Positions 63,956 to 64,000 of a stretch of DNA of 64,000 bases are shown piece by piece; within the stretch, counting starts at the first letter, position 1; the number at the start of each line of letters is the position of its first letter. A model generated the notes under the pieces. The model did no database searches and was not told where the DNA came from. It saw only the letters and a list, made by a program, of their open reading frames with translations. Location of the stretch: NCBI RefSeq assembly GCF_015704895.1, contig NZ_JADQWB010000009.1:1-64000 (forward strand), read 5' to 3'. The stretch comes from Agrobacterium leguminum. GTDB lineage: Bacteria; Pseudomonadota; Alphaproteobacteria; Rhizobiales; Rhizobiaceae. The position numbers and the translations under genes are program-made.

Positions 63956-64000
63956 GCCAGCAATCCTTAGATAACCTGCCTGTCCCCACGGGTGAGAACC

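Overview
The window looks like part of a chromosome or large replicon of a Rhizobiaceae member, most likely of the Agrobacterium/Rhizobium type. The grounds are the generally high GC, the density of sugar ABC transporters with LacI, ROK, RpiR and LysR regulators, an intergenic mosaic palindrome of the rhizobial kind, TGA-N9-TCA style iron operators, and a SoxR-type promoter on an Fe-SOD operon. No rRNA, tRNA, CRISPR array, transposase or phage gene was seen.

Region 1 (1-11943): a catabolic locus. A sugar isomerase-like gene and a LacI regulator are followed by a minus-strand operon encoding an 840-residue protein of unknown function, a GH105 unsaturated-uronyl hydrolase, a GH28 pectinase-like protein and an ABC ATPase with two permeases. 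The binding-protein gene is divergent from this operon. The enzymes lack signal peptides, so the likely job is import of pectin-derived (perhaps rhamnogalacturonan) oligosaccharides and their breakdown in the cytoplasm. LacI-type operators lie at both promoters. Region 2 (12197-19653): a PAP2 phosphatase with autotransporter-style repeats, then an iron-uptake unit of ECF sigma factor, FecR, TonB receptor with a signalling domain and an RhtX/FptX-like MFS importer. Two copies of a bipartite motif (TCAGG-N12-TTTTCACTCTA) precede fecR and the receptor, and an iron-operator-like palindrome precedes the sigma gene. Region 3 (19756-30179): ROK regulator, glycerophosphodiesterase, SDR/AraC pair, a sodB-fdxA-flavin reductase operon with a SoxR-type promoter, a BASS transporter, aldo-keto reductase/LysR pair and a hydratase.

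Region 4 (30180-54478): a surface-polysaccharide island, visibly more AT-rich in its centre than its flanks. It is bordered by GDP-mannose supply genes (AGE-family isomerase, mannose-1-P guanylyltransferase) and an ABC exporter. A tightly overlapped minus-strand operon encodes HAD-UbiA, GtrA, DprE1 and DprE2, which together look like a polyprenyl-phosphoryl-arabinose pathway, followed by a DUF2079/GT-C membrane protein that could use the product. The divergent plus-strand operon encodes a GDP-mannose 3,5-epimerase, a nucleotide-sugar dehydrogenase, a large glycosyltransferase-like protein, two FkbM methyltransferases, a Nudix hydrolase and a glutamine-dependent NAD synthetase. Three of these proteins share a C-terminal GPY-x-x-L-x-P-G-x-Y module. 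Two further GT4 glycosyltransferases lie at the edges.

Region 5 (54518-64000): an RpiR regulator, a second iron unit (binding protein, two FecCD permeases, ATPase, divergent TonB receptor) with a near-identical 21-bp operator in front of each divergent transcript, and a UvrD-type helicase.

The best candidates for something not well described are the arabinose-donor plus GDP-L-galactose polysaccharide island with its shared C-terminal module, the 840-residue protein of the pectin locus, and the bipartite promoter of the ECF/FecR system.
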